Assembly: GCA_030686995.1 (NCBI GenBank)
Contig: CM060680.1
Span: 199,255,322 to 199,319,321, forward strand
Source of the DNA: Artemisia argyi
Lineage: Eukaryota > Streptophyta > Magnoliopsida > Asterales > Asteraceae
Reading direction: 5' to 3'
DNA: 64,000 nucleotides
This document shows positions 45,605 through 58,830 of the stretch, piece by piece. The first letter of the stretch is position 1. Every line of letters begins with the position of its first letter. The position numbers and the translations under genes were made by a program. The notes below the pieces were generated by a model, which saw nothing but the letters and a program-made list of their open reading frames with translations, was not told where the DNA came from and ran no database searches.

Positions 45605-46397
45605 TTGAACATAACGTTGACCCATCGCGCGAGGGCAATCATCGCGTTTAGTTTAGACATGTATACATGCCACACATCCTTTAACGTATATGATCATCAA
45701 GTTTCAGTTATTAGAACCATTGTAGCATTACCCAATGGTATCATTCTCTCACCACAAACATTCAGTTCACGGGTCAAGAATGACTTTGGAGAAATTGATC
45801 ATGTGTTCATTCCCAACTAAAGGTTACGGAAACAGGTGCTCATCGCCGAAGGCAAGGTTATTGAGGAAAGGTCAGCATCCAATAAGGATCCACAAGGTCA
45901 GGATTTCCCCGTTGATGAGATTTTTATATCAAAAAAGTTGCAGGAAGGTTCCATTGTTCAGTTGACTAAGTTTCGGTTGATTAAGGATGAAATCATAAGG
46001 TACGTGTTATATTTATATAAACAATTATCCTATATATGTGTTTGTTTATTGTTGTAACTTGAAAATGTTAATTTATGATGCATCAAAAATTTGAACCAAA
46101 CCTTGATAAACCAAAAAAACCGAAAATAAACCATTTTAGCCTAAAACAAGTCAAACCGAATCATGCTCACCCCTAACCAGTAAGATGTCCCAAAAATCTC
46201 TCGTCTATTTACAGACGTGGGGGACATCTTACATAGTAACCATTTTCTATTAACTTGCTTAGATATGCGTGTATGAGTTAAATTTTGGTGTTGTGTGCAC
46301 TTTTGTGCCTGGTTATTCGCATATTGATGTCTGCTTATCTTCCACTCATTTTGTGCAATGCTATTATTCTAGGTTTCGACCTAACTGTGATTCATAG
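45605..46397 (+). pseudogene. OB-fold-like gene fragment, F copy 3
   Basis: Third copy of 8949-9741 (reading stretches 45605-45820 and 45836-45999), followed by LTR4 after CATAG. The predicted peptides are unchanged from copies 1 and 2, which reflects recent duplication rather than proven selection. Confidence 0.5.
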
Positions 46398-49300
46398 TGA
46401 TGAGTGTCTAAATACTCATCATTCTATACCAATCTGAACTGCCAAAACATACAAAAACACTCAAATATGCATCAAAATACTTAAAATATCTTAGAAGTGT
46501 GTTTTATATGTTTCAAATGCAAAATAATCAAAAACAGATGAAAAACGTACAAAGTTTGCATAATTGGCAGTTTCAGTCCCTCAAGTTTCAAAAGTTGTCA
46601 AAACTAGTCCCTGGTAATTCTAAAAACTTGAAAAAGTCACCAAAGGTCCTTTTTAATCATAAAGTTACATATTTAGTCCTTTGGTGCAAAGTTTCATAAA
46701 ATTACAAGTTTAGTCCCTATACTTTGGAAATTGACATAAATGGTCCCTGAGATATAAAAAACTTTGAGAAAATCAATTTTGGTCCTTCTGCTATTAATCT
46801 TTTGCAAGAAAGATCCTTGGTGTGAAGTTTGGTGAAATGACATATTTAGTCCCTGAAGTTTGGTGAATTGGCAACTTTGGTCCCTGGAATTCAAAAGTGA
46901 AATTTTATCAATTATGGTCCCTATGCTATTAAAACTTGGCAAGATTCACCCCTTTATTAAACTTTGGAAAGCTGTCATTTCCAACCCCTCAAACTTCATA
47001 AGTTACTAAATTGGTCCTTGTTAGTTACAATACAAACAGTATTTATCTAAACCCAAAAATAAAACCCACCCAATAAATAAACCCAACACCCCAAATAGCC
47101 CACCTTACCCTTTACCCAAGCCCACACAAAAGCCCACTTCCTTTTTAAATATAAAACCAGGCCTTTGACCTGTTGACCCCGCCCTAAACCATGGTTACTG
47201 TTCATCTCCACTCTTACCCCTGCATCCATGAAACCACCCTGGTATTGCCTCCACCTCACCACCCCAGCTGTCCTATAAACTCTCCTCCACCTCCACAAAC
47301 ATCCAAAACCTTTTAATTATAGAACGTTGTCCCCAAGTTAACGTGTAAGACTTTTTTGGCGCGAAAAAGGTTTTTAAACGGTGAGGATTAATGGGACTAA
47401 ATCAATGGTTCAGATATGGTGGGAAATACCAAAGTGGGTCCCACAAACCCTGGAAGTGGCTATAAAGAAGAAAAGAGGCAGAAGAGAAGTATTATTATAT
47501 TAGTTTTAGAATAATTAAATCGTATGTAGTGTAATTTTCAATTCCAGTTGTAATTTCAATCAAATCAGTTGTATTAAGTTATTTTTAGTGTAATATAAGT
47601 TTTATTTAACCTTTAATTACATTCTTGTTTATTAAATTCGTATTTAGCAATTTTATGTGAAATTGACAAATTCACATAACATTGTTATCTGTTGTTGTTT
47701 TGGAATCTTAAGCTAATATAAGCTCTTGACAAAATCTTTTGTAAGTTTTAGTAACCTTAAAAACCAGTATAGAGTTAAAAATAGGAAAATCTCAAAAATA
47801 TAAAGAAAAATAGAAAAATAAAAAAACAAGTTATCAAGCCTAAAGAATGATGGTGCAGGGCAAGGAGTGATTGCTGTGGTATTAGTTACCTCTTGGGAGG
47901 CCATAGGTTATGTCTTGAGTTCCTTGGTACCCTAGTCTCAGTCAGGATCAATTGTAAGCACATTCTTTGATTTTGGTCATTCCACTGTGAAATCCTTTAT
48001 AATTGCTCATCTTTGTATTTTCAGGTTTAATTAGTATATTTAGGTTATTATATTGCTTATATAGTAGTGTTGGTTCATCAGATAGCTTGGTTGTTCATTT
48101 TTCATATTTCACTACCTATATAGCTTAATCTTGAATTGTGAGTCTTTGTTAGTATTACTAGTGTTTAGGTGCTAATCTCAGTTTATTACATCATAATATA
48201 ACCTTGGAAACTAATTTTATGGTTTAAATTTGTGGAATTCTTTGAAAAAGCAAAAACAGTCAAGTTTATAGGGGTGTTTGGATTTAGGGATTAGTATGTG
48301 TAAATGATTGTTTCAGTGGGTATACTTGGTTAGAACATGTCATATTAGGTTTATATAGGAGTTTAGAAAAAGAAAAACCAGTGCTCACTTGGAAGAAAAG
48401 TCAAACTCACCTCTAATTTTGCATGACAGTTAACTGTCATGGGTTTAGGATCCATGATCATCAATTTTAGCTTATAAATTGTTGAAGTATCATAATTTAG
48501 TCTCATTACAACTTTTTAGAACATAATCAATCAGTAGTAACCATCCAAAATTCACCAAAGTCAACTTAGGGGTTTAAACTCAAAAAGTCAAATTGCTCAT
48601 CTCAGTTTTTTCCCAAAACTCCCAGATTTGTTTAGAATTTAGGAATAGGTGTGAGACCTTGAAACTTGTTTCTAGTTGAAGCCTATCACCTCATCTTTTG
48701 ATTCCCACCATTTTTATATTTTTAGGAATTTTCTGCTGGGCCCCACACAACACCACACACAACTGCAGGGAGGAAAGCCTCCCCTGCACCAGCACCACAG
48801 TCCCATCACCACCACTTTGGTGGTGAGTTGTGACCACCACAGTGGGCCCCTGATACGTGGGAATTGCACCAGGCTTTACCTCTCGAGGGATCTCGAGAAG
48901 CTTACAACCCCCACCAGGCAGTGTACTTGATCATTGTAGTATAGTATAGTGACTAGTACCGGGGGATTGATCGTTCAGCTAAGAATAGTGTTGTTAGGAT
49001 TGAAATTAATCTAACTAGGTCTAAAGGTGAAGGATGATTCTTTTTATGTTTTTATATTTTATGAAAAGCAAGTAAAAATCTCGGGTATTGGGAGAGTGGG
49101 CGGAATTAGTTGCTAATCAACTAACCCAAAAGCTACTAATTAATCTAATAAACAAGAAAATAAACTAAGGTTCTACAAGATAAGTGAAGCATGTCTACCC
49201 ATGATATGTTACTCCTTGCTAGCTATCCAATCCTACCTATTGAATTGCAACATTGTTTTAATTGACGGGTTGTATTCCTTAATACCATTCATGGGGTGGC

Positions 49301-51920
49301 GCACTTAACTCCCCAATTCTACGAGCTCTTATCTCCTCCTATACCATGCCCAGCACAACTATAGGGATTGTAAACAGTGACTCATGTATTAAATACAACC
49401 AATAAAGACCTTAGTGCAATAGGTTCATGTTTCCTAAGACGTTCAAGCATGTTACCATTTGGAGATCTGCCAGTTTTCTTAAGCCTAACATATAAATCAT
49501 TCAATCAAAACAAGAATCAATAGGAAACAAGGATTATAAACTAAACCAACTAGATCTATTGAAGTTGTCACGCCTTAATTGATGGAGATAGACACAACAT
49601 CAACAAGAAATCAATTAGATCTAATCAATTATATACAAGTTTCACATAATCATAAGTAGACACAAGGTGAATTAGTAAATCATCATCAAAGAAGAGCAAA
49701 CAACAATGATAATGGAAAACATAATTAAGATAGAATCATCAAACCAATACATGATGTTTATGGAGTGATTGAAACCCTCTAAGTTGCTGGAAAAACACCC
49801 ACCTAAACCCAGAAATCGACCTTAGGGTTTAGGGCTTACAAAAAGTGAAGTTATGATGTTATATTTATAGGCATGTTTTCTGTCGGCAAGGCTTGACGCC
49901 GTCAGGTCGTTTCTCTTGACGCCGTCAAGACCATTTTTTCACCAAATTGCAGATCTCTTTGTCCTCTTCGCGTGGGCTTTTGAATCACCTAAATCCGAGT
50001 TCGTATGCAAAAGTTATGACCAAAACAATATCAGCTACTCCGCGCGCAAGTTTTGACAGGTTAACACGTGACGGCCTTGGGTGACGCCTTCACATTCTCT
50101 CTGGGCCGTCACCACTTTTACTCTTGACGCCGTCACCAAAATGCTCTTGACGCCGTCAGGTACTGTTCTCAGCATGGAAAATTAAGTCTTTGGCGTTTTC
50201 TTTACTTTTATGCTCAAAAAACGTCCGAATTGCTTCATTTTCCAGATTTCACTCCCAAAGTACATAAAACCACAAAAGGAACGATTTAGGGCAATATTTG
50301 ATCAAATAAATTCGAATTCGGGCTTAAATGACCCCCTAAAAACGGATCATTTTTCGCCTCATCAGCCCCACACCTCAAACCTTGTACCATTGAACCCCCT
50401 CCTACCAGGGATCCTAAATTGACCACTTGTTTGACCTGAATCATTGTGGACCCCACTTGAAATTGCTCATAAACTCTGTCCCATTTTCTGTGTGTAATCA
50501 AGGAATTCAAGTGCTTATTTTTGCTTATTGGCTTATTCATTGGTACCATTTGGTTGTTTTAGCTTCATATCAGTTCACTTAACTTGTTTGCACTTAAATC
50601 CACCCCTGTGGATCCCACAGAGGTTCATTTCCATCAAAAGTCAAAGAAAGTCAAACTGTTAAGCCTTTTAGTGTCCATTTTGCTTATTTTAAGATTGGGA
50701 AAAGGTGTTTTCACAAAAGTTCTTAGTTTTTAGGTATAAAATAGTGTTCCAAAAGAAAATCCAGAAAAAACCAATTTAAAATAAGTGATAGTTTCTATTT
50801 AATGTAATTTAACTTTTTAATTTTCCTTTTTAGATTTTTATTAAGTAACTTACATTTTTATATTTTTCTTAATTTCCTTTTGTATTAAAGTATTTTTAAA
50901 ATTTTTTTCAGAATTTTATTTTGTCATTTAGTACTTGTTAGATTTAATATTAGTTTTATTAATAATTAATTAATATTTAAGTATTAAATAGCATAATTAG
51001 TTTTTATAAAGTAGTACCTAGTTTTTATATTTTTACTAGCTTTTATAAGTTATAAAATAATTTTAGGAATTCTTCTAGAATTTCTACTGTTCATTTTCTA
51101 ATTTTCTTAATTAATTTAGTTAAATTAGATATTAATTAATAAATAAGTAAATAATTAGTAAAATAGTCTAAATATAATTTTTAGAAACTTTTTATAATTT
51201 TTTTTTAGGATTCCTGTGATGGTTAATTAGTTTTATAAATTTTTCAATAATTTTCTAAGTCATTTTAGTATAATTAGTAATTTAAAATATTTTAAATAGT
51301 TTAATTAATATAATTAGTATTTAATTAATAGAAAATCACAAAAAGACAAAAAGACATATTTTTAGTTTTTATATAATTTTTAAGTTATTTTAGAAGTTTT
51401 AAAAATAAATTTTCATTTTCTTAGTTTTTATTTAATATTATATTATATTTAGTATAAGTTAAATTTTAATTCAATAGTTTTAATTAATATAAAATAATAA
51501 AATAATCAAAAGAAAATAGTTTTCTTTTTAATTTCATTTTCTTTTAATTTTAAGTTTGTAAAAGTTTCATTTTCACCCCCTGTAGTTTATCTTACATTAA
51601 AACTCACTTTTTTCTCAGCACGCAATCGTGTCTGATTTTAATTTGGTTTACGTTTATACATTTCTGTTTCCCGTAATTGTTAATACTGTTATTCCTAATC
51701 CTTCCAGTAGTGTAAAAAAATTCAAATCTTTATCTGGTTACTTCTCATTCAAATTCACCCGATCACAAACCCGTTTTCATACCATCCACACCTCGTCGGG
51801 ACATAACGACCCAGGGAAACACTGTATTCCACGGAAGCATTGGTTTGAGCTGTTTGACTATTATAGTTATCCATTCACAAGTGGTTAACCAATAATAAGT
51901 TGACCGTTTGGAGCCAATCA
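46398..51920 (+). mobile_element. element B, LTR4 (5' LTR of internal 2, 5,523 bp)
   Basis: Complete LTR with nested complete solo LTR C, ending GCCAATCA before the PBS. It carries the same 5'-LTR-type diagnostic bases as LTR1 and LTR3. Within C it resembles LTR1 (aagaccattttttc, aatcaattagatc) rather than truncated LTR2 and LTR3. Confidence 0.94.
48851..50364 (-). mobile_element. solo LTR C, complete copy in LTR4
   Basis: 1,514 bp, TG…CA, flanked by GCCCC at 48846-48850 and 50365-50369. Includes the minus-strand TATA box and the TGACGCCGTCA cluster. Confidence 0.92.
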
Positions 51921-51925
51921 AAATT

Positions 51926-51943
51926 TGGCGCCGCTGCCGGGAA
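51926..51943 (+). other. primer-binding site of element B, internal 2
   Basis: TGGCGCCGCTGCCGGGAA; the last bases differ from GGGGA in the other PBS copies, so priming may be slightly weakened. Confidence 0.85.
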
Positions 51944-52218
51944 GGTTGTGCGCTTATTTTAAACGATTTTGCGTATTAGTGAACCTGAATACACGCTCAC
52001 TGTATATTTAACCATCCTTGTTCATATCATTATCATATAAAACCAAAACTATTCCCGAAAACTTTTTAAAATTAGTTTTCAACGAACACAGAAAATCAAA
52101 AATATTTTCCTTCTTCTTAGTACTACAAAAATTTTCAAAAATACCAAAAATATTCACCTTTACACTCCTACCTATTTGATTCTTCATTTCTCATCCCCTA
52201 AACCCTTTAATTCTTTCT

Positions 52219-53049
52219 ATGTCTTATTCTCACCCTCTTGTCTGTCAATGGTGTGGAAGTTCTTATAATGGTGGTAATTGCCCCGGTTGTGGCATGGTAG
52301 AGTCAGGAAACGGGTCTGTCTATAACCAGAATCCCTATTCCTACCCTGACATGACTGATTCATTCCACCAGCTTCAACATTATGAGACTCAGCAGTTTAA
52401 CTGTTGTGAGTATTGTGGTGGTTCACACTACAGTTCTGATTGTCAATCAGGAAACACGTTTGTCTATGAGCAGGTTCCTAATGACAATTATGACTTAAAC
52501 ACATACGACTCACAGCCACATCAGTTCAACTGTTGTGAGTACTGTGGAGGTCCTCACTTTAGCTCTGATTGTCAAACAAGGAATCAATTTCCTTGTAACA
52601 ATTATGACTATTCGTTTCAAGACCCACCTCCACAGTGCCAAATGATCCAAGCAACTCCTCATGAAACTCAGCAAGACCTTTGTTTAAAGGCTCTTGAGAT
52701 ATTAAAAGAACTTAAGGAGGAGTTAGCTACTATATCGTTTCAGAATTCTCGTAAGACATCTATTGAGATATTTGCAAAGAAAAAACGAGATGTTATGAAC
52801 GAAATGGAGGAATTAATGGTCAAAGAGCATGCAGCTAAAATACATGCCGCATTTTGCAATACTGCTCTTCTTGACGATGATGACAGTGATGATGATAACG
52901 TTGTTATTATTCAAAATGATTCATCGAGTTCATCTGTTGCAATTCCTTCCATGGAAAATCAGGGAGAAAAGAGTATGGGAGAATTACTAGCAGCTGAACA
53001 AACGGAAATTATAAAATCATTGTATGCTAGTCCTTCTCAGCTCCCTTAG
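52219..53049 (+). CDS. element B ORF1, internal 2 copy (276 aa)
   Basis: Encodes the same protein as 15564-16394: two CX2CX3HX4C knuckles, one degenerate knuckle, a charged helical region and an acidic run. It ends at the same TAG (53047-53049), so that stop predates the duplication of the internal region. The frame reopens into ORF2 as in internal 1. Confidence 0.72.
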   Translation: MSYSHPLVCQWCGSSYNGGNCPGCGMVESGNGSVYNQNPYSYPDMTDSFHQLQHYETQQFNCCEYCGGSHYSSDCQSGNTFVYEQVPNDNYDLNTYDSQPHQFNCCEYCGGPHFSSDCQTRNQFPCNNYDYSFQDPPPQCQMIQATPHETQQDLCLKALEILKELKEELATISFQNSRKTSIEIFAKKKRDVMNEMEELMVKEHAAKIHAAFCNTALLDDDDSDDDNVVIIQNDSSSSSVAIPSMENQGEKSMGELLAAEQTEIIKSLYASPSQLP

Positions 53050-53091
53050 TTTGATGTTATCACACCCGAAGTTCCCACTCACTCTCTGAGC

Positions 53092-53892
53092 ATGGGGGAC
53101 GAGCATCTTGACACAATTCCTGCAAAGGAATCTGACGAATTCATAAAGTCTAGTGTTGAGAACCTTGTCTCAATCCCAAGTGAGTCACAGGGAATTTTTG
53201 ATCATATGTGTGATATCCCTTCTCCTCTTGATTTTTCAAAAGATCATGTAGATACTCTCTCCGATTCTAACGATGATTGTACATCTTATGGAGAAATTGA
53301 GTATGTTGAGGCATCACTTCCCGAGTATAATGTTGACTATCTTCTTGAAGAGTTCGCTGATGAACTCTCTCATATGGATCCCATCCCACCAAGGGATGAA
53401 AATGAAGTCTTTGACTTTGAAGCAGATTTGAGATAGTTAGAATTCTTACCTACTCATGATCCTTCGATTGAACTCATTCAGATCAATCCACTTCCTCCGG
53501 AAAGTGAAAATGATTTGGACGAATTCGAGGCTTTTATGACTGAAGATAGTTCAATTTCATACGAAGTTGATGATAACTATCTTGATCCTGAGGGGGACAT
53601 TCTTTTTCTAGAAAGTTTGTTAAACGAAGATCCATTTCCCCCTCTTCCACCCAAACAACTTCATAATGAGGAAATCAAATTAGTTGAGGAAACTGATAAA
53701 TTTCCTGAGATCAAGCTTAAGGACTTGCCTCCTCCACTTGAATATGCATTTCTTGAGGAGGGAGTTCTTATCCTAATTGCTATTTAGATCTCCCTACTTT
53801 CCTTCACCTACCAGGTGATTTCTCCTGTTCTTCACTCCTTCGGGAATGAAGACACTATCTTTGACCCCGGCATTCTCATTTATAAATTTTGA
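53092..53892 (+). pseudogene. element B ORF2, internal 2 copy, with two new stops
   Basis: Collinear with 16437-17237, but the frame is broken by TAG at 53434-53436 (GAG in internal 1) and TAG at 53785-53787 (CAG in internal 1, a C-to-T change). Between them residues DEFEAFMTEDSS…LKDLPPPLEYAFLEE remain readable. The shared TGA would be at 53890-53892. Internal 1 is open here, so these stops arose after the two internal regions separated. Confidence 0.85.
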
Positions 53893-53930
53893 GCCGGGTG
53901 TTCATTATATCTCATCGGCGTGGAACTTTC

Positions 53931-53935
53931 ACGTG
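53931..53935 (+). other. empty (pre-insertion) site of element A
   Basis: A single ACGTG joins the sequence found left of element A (ggaactttc) to the sequence found right of it (cttcaaattttt). Internal 2 therefore never received element A. Confidence 0.97.
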
Positions 53936-54835
53936 CTTCAAATTTTTATCCAAATATCTTGAATGAAAGTCCGATGCAGATTGTCTCTTCCACATCATGC
54001 TTCCCCATGGACAAATGAATTCGGGGTCGAGTCAAGCTAGCGACTCGGTAATAAAAAACAGTAGCATGTACTTAGGTTTTTCACCCTAAGTGTGGGGGAG
54101 ATACTAACCCACATGTTGTATATATGTATATATCCTCAAAAAAAAATAAAAATAAAAATAAAAAATGTGCATAAGCTTAAATAAAGGCTAAGGAGTATTT
54201 TCTTCTTACATTCTAAGTGTTGGTTTAACACCCGGTACTTTGAATATTGAGGACAATATTCAGTTCTAAGTGTGGGGGAGATTCGTTATTCTAACGAATT
54301 TAAACACATGTTCCATCAAGAACCCCCATTTTAGCCTAAAATTTTAAAATTTTTTCTCACTTAGAACGCAATAAATGGTTATCAGTCCGCCATGTCTAAC
54401 CCACATAAGGATTGGCTAATCCAGGAGCAAACGGTTCTTGGTAAAGATAACTCAAACCCGTTGATGGCTTGCAATTTGCCCAAAATTGTATGGTACCTCA
54501 ACTCGCCATATCCTAAAAAGCGAATGAGTTGGCTAGCCCACAAGATTATGACTTGTGGTAAAGGCAATGGAAAAACCATAATTGGTAATCAGCTCACCAA
54601 GATGTTGACTATTCCATCAAGAGTTGGCTAGTCCAGAAGCAAACGGCTTTTGGTAAAGACTAATCAAATCCGTTGACAGCTGGTGGTTTTCTCAAAATCA
54701 CACGGTTATCAGGTGTGCCACAGTTCTTACACCTGGCTACTCCAGAAGTGATGGCTTTTGGTAAAGAGTTTTTCAAATCCATTAAGTTTTTCTCAAAAGA
54801 TTGCTAGGTACTAGCAATAGTTTAGTGTGGGGGAT
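53936..54835 (+). other. element B internal 2, 3' non-coding region
   Basis: Collinear with 32438-33337. Hairpins: CGAGTC/GACTCG 54028-54047, ACTTAGG/CCTAAGT 54070-54091, GAATATTG/CAATATTC 54242-54261, GGCTA…TAAAG blocks at 54414-54446, 54531-54563, 54626-54658 and 54735-54766, and a perfect TTGCTAG/CTAGCAA before the PPT (54824-54835). No coding frame is supported. Confidence 0.8.
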
Positions 54836-57800
54836 TGATGAGTGTCTAAATACTCATCATTTTATACCAATCTGAACTGCCAAAATATACAAAAACACTC
54901 AAATATGCATCAAAATACTTAAAATATCTTAGAAGTGTGTTTTATATGTTTCAAATGCAAAATAATAAAAAACAGATGAAAAACGTACAAAGTTTGCATA
55001 ATTGGCAGTTTCAGTCCCTCAAGTTTCAAAAGTTGTCAAAACTAGTCCCTGGTAATTCTAAAAACTTGAAAAAGTCACCAAAGGTCCTTTTTAATCATAA
55101 AGTTACATATTTAGTCCTTTGGTGCAAAGTTTCATAAAATTACAAGTTTAGTCCCTATACTTTGGAAATTGACATAAATGGTCCCTCGGATATAAAAAAC
55201 TTTGAGAAAATCAATTTTGGTCCTTGTGCTATTAATCTTTTGCAAGAAAGATCCTTGGTGTGAAGTTTGGTGAAATGACATATTTAGTCCCTGAAGTTTG
55301 GTGAATTGGCAACTTTGGTCCCTGGAATTTCAAAAGTGAAATTTTATCAATTATGGTCCCTATGTTATTAAAACTTGGCAAGATTCACCCCTTTATTAAA
55401 CTTTGGAAAGCTGTCATTTCCAGCCCCTCAAACTTCATAAGTTACTAAATTGGTCCTTGTTAGTTACAATACAAACAGTATTTATCTAAACCCAAAAATA
55501 AAACCCACCCAATAAATAAACCCAACACCCCAAACAGCCCACCTTACCCTTTACCCAAGCCCACACAAAAGCCCACTTCCTTTTTAAATATAAAACCAGG
55601 CCTTTGACCTGTTGACCCCGCCCTAAACCATGGTTACTGTTCATCTCCACTCTCACCCCTGCATCCATGAAACCACCCTGGTATTGCCTCCACCTCACCA
55701 CCCCAGCTGTCCTATACACTCTCCTCCACCTCCACAAACATCCAAAACCTTTTAATTATAGAACGTTGTCCCCAAGTTAACGTGTAAGACTTTTTTGGCG
55801 CGAAAAAGGTTTTTAAACGGTGAGGATTAATGGGACTAAATCAATGGTTCAGATATGGTGGGAAATACCAAAGTGGGTCCCACAAACCCTGGAAGTGGCT
55901 ATAAAGAAGAAAAGAGGCAGAAGAGAAGTATTATTATATTAGTTTTAGAATAATTAAATCGTATGTAGTGTAATTTTCAATTCCAGTTGTAATTTCAATC
56001 AAATCAGTTGTATTAAGTTATTTTTAGTGTAATATAAGTTTTATTTAACCTTTAATTACATTCTTGTTTATTAAATTCGTATTTAGCAATTTTATGTGAA
56101 ATTGACAAATTCACATAACATTGTTATCTGTTGTTGTTTTGGAATCTTAAGCTAATATAAGCTCTTGACAAAATCTTTTGTAAGTTTTAGTAACCTTAAA
56201 AACCAGTATAGAGTTAAAAATAGGAAAATCTCAAAAATATAAAGAAAAATAGAAAAATAAAAAAACAAGTTATCAAGCCTAAAGAATGATGGTGCAGGGC
56301 AAGGAGTGATTGCTGTGGTATTAGTTACCTCTTGGGAGGCCATAGGTTATGTCTTGAGTTCCTTGGTACCCTAGTCTCAGTCAGGATCAATTGTAAGCAC
56401 ATTCTTTGATTTTGGTCATTCCACTGTGAAATCCTTTATAATTGCTCATCTTTGTATTTTCAGGTTTAATTAGTATATTTAGGTTATTATATTGCTTATA
56501 TAGTAGTGTTGGTTCATCAGATAGCTTGGTTGTTCATTTTTCATATTTCACTACCTATATAGCTTAATCTTGAATTGTGAGTCTTTGTTAGTATTACTAG
56601 TGTTTAGGTGCTAATCTCAGTTTATTACATCATAATATAACCTTGGAAACTAATTTTATGGTTTAAATTTGTGGAATTCTTTGAAAAAGCAAAAACAGTC
56701 AAGTTTATAGGGGTGTTTGGATTTAGGGATTAGTATGTGTAAATGATTGTTTCAGTGGGTATACTTGGTTAGAACATGTCATATTAGGTTTATATAGGAG
56801 TTTAGAAAAAGAAAAACCAGTGCTCACTTGGAAGAAAAGTCAAACTCACCTCTAATTTTGCATGACAGTTAACTGTCATGGGTTTAGGATCCATGATCAT
56901 CAATTTTAGCTTATAAATTGTTGAAGTATCATAATTTAGTCTCATTACAACTTTTTAGAACATAATCAATCAGTAGTAACCATCCAAAATTCACCAAAGT
57001 CAACTTAGGGGTTTAAACTCAAAAAGTCAAATTGCTCATCTCAGTTTTTTCCCAAAACTCCCAGATTTGTTTAAAATTTAGGAATAGGTGTGAGACCTTG
57101 AAACTTGTTTCTAGTTGAAGCCTATCACCTCATCTTTTGATTCCCACCATTTTTATATTTTTAGGAATTTTCTGCTGGGCCCCACACAACACCACACACA
57201 ACTGCAGGGAGGAAAGCCTCCCCTGCACCAGCACCACAGTCCCATCACCACCACTTTGGTGGTGAGTTGTGACCACCACAATGGGCCCCACACCTCAAAC
57301 CTTGTACCATTGAACCCCCTCCTACCAGGGATCCTAAATTGACCACTTGTTTGACCTGAATCATTGTGGACCCCACTTGAAATTGCCCATAAACTCTGTC
57401 CCATTTTTTGTGTGTAATCAAGGAATTCAAGTGCTTATTTTTGCTTATTGGCTTATTCATTGGTACCATTTGGTTGTTTTAGCTTCATATCAGTTCACTT
57501 AACTTGTTTGCACTTAAATCCACCCCTATGGATCCCACAGAGGTTCATTTCCATCAAAAGTCAAAGAAAGTCAAACTGTTAAGCCTTTTAGTGTTCATTT
57601 TGCTTATTTTTAAGATTGGGAAAAGGTGTTTTCACAAAAGTTCTTAGTTTTTAGGTATAAAATAGTGTTCCAAAAGAAAATCCAGAAAAAACCAATTTTA
57701 AAATAAGTGATAGTTTCTATTTAATGTAATTTAACTTTTTAATTTTCCTTTTTAGATTTTTATTAAGTAACTTACATTTTTATATTTTTCTTAATTTCCT

Positions 57801-58825
57801 TTTATATTAAAGTATTTTTAAAATTTTTTTCAGAATTTTATTTTGTCATTTAGTACTTGTTAGATTTAATATTAGTTTTATTAATAATTAATTAATATTT
57901 AAGTATTAAATAGCATAATTAGTTTTTATAAAGTAGTACCTAGTTTTTATATTTTTACTAGCTTTTATAAGTTATAAAATAATTTTAAGAATTCTTCTAG
58001 AATTTCTACTGTTCATTTTCTAATTTTCTTAATTAATTTAGTTAAATTAGATATTAATTAATAAATAAGTAAATAATTAGTAAAATAGTCTAAATATAAT
58101 TTTTAGAAACTTTTTATAATTTTTTTTAGGATTCCTGTGATGGTTAATTAATTTTATAAATTTTTCAATAATTTTCTAAGTCATTTTAGTATAATTAGTA
58201 ATTTAAAATATTTTAAATAGTTTAATTAATATAATTAGTATTTAATTAATAGAAAATCACAAAAAGACAAAAAGACATATTTTTAGTTTTTATATAATTT
58301 TTAAGTTATTTTAGAAGTTTTAAAAATAAATTTTCATTTTCTTAGTTTTTATTTAATATTATATTATATTTAGTATAAGTTAAATTTTAATTCAATAGTT
58401 TTAATTAATATAAAATAATAAAATAATCAAAAGAAAATAGTTTTCTTTTTAATTTTAAGTTTGTAAAAGTTTCATTTTCACCCCCTGTAGTTTATCTTTC
58501 ATTAAAACTCACCTTTTTCTCAGCACGCAATCGTGTCTGATTTTAATTTGGTTTACGTTTATACATTTATGTTTCCCGTGATTGTTAATACTGTTATTCC
58601 TAATCCTTCCAGTAGTGTAAACAAATCCAAATCTTTATCTGGTTACTTCCCATTCAAATTCACCCGATCACAAACCCGTTTTTATACCATCCACACCTCG
58701 TCGGGACATAACGACCCAGGAAAACACTGTATTCCACGGAAGCATTGGTTTGAGCTGTTTGACTATTATAGTTGTCCATTCACAAGTGGTTGACTAATAA
58801 TAAGTTGACCGTTTGGAGCCAATCA
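54836..58825 (+). mobile_element. element B, LTR5 (original 3' LTR, 3,990 bp, without solo LTR C)
   Basis: Starts after a PPT and ends GCCAATCA, then TSD CATAG (58826-58830). It lacks solo LTR C, has one GCCCC at 57285-57289, and has a further 16-bp deletion near 58450. It carries the 3'-LTR-type diagnostic bases shared only with the left part of LTR2. With LTR1 it delimits the original insertion. Confidence 0.95.
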
Positions 58826-58830
58826 CATAG
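58826..58830 (+). repeat. right target-site duplication of element B (CATAG)
   Basis: Directly follows LTR5; matches 9737-9741. Confidence 0.95.

Larger units (their letters stand above)
43907..46397. repeat. segment F, copy 3, with an 843-bp internal deletion
   Basis: 2,491 bp, which is 3,334 minus 843. The deletion removes the sequence equivalent to 6689-7531 and leaves one GATTAT (44188-44193) where copy 1 has two (6689-6694 and 7532-7537). The degraded exon copy and part of solo LTR D are lost. Confidence 0.94.

Noticed and set aside
54836..58825. 1.53-kb deletion in LTR5
   Set aside because: The difference is an insertion in the other LTRs: they have TG…CA ends and a GCCCC duplication, while LTR5 has one GCCCC. 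Only about 16 bp near 58450 is a true LTR5 deletion.
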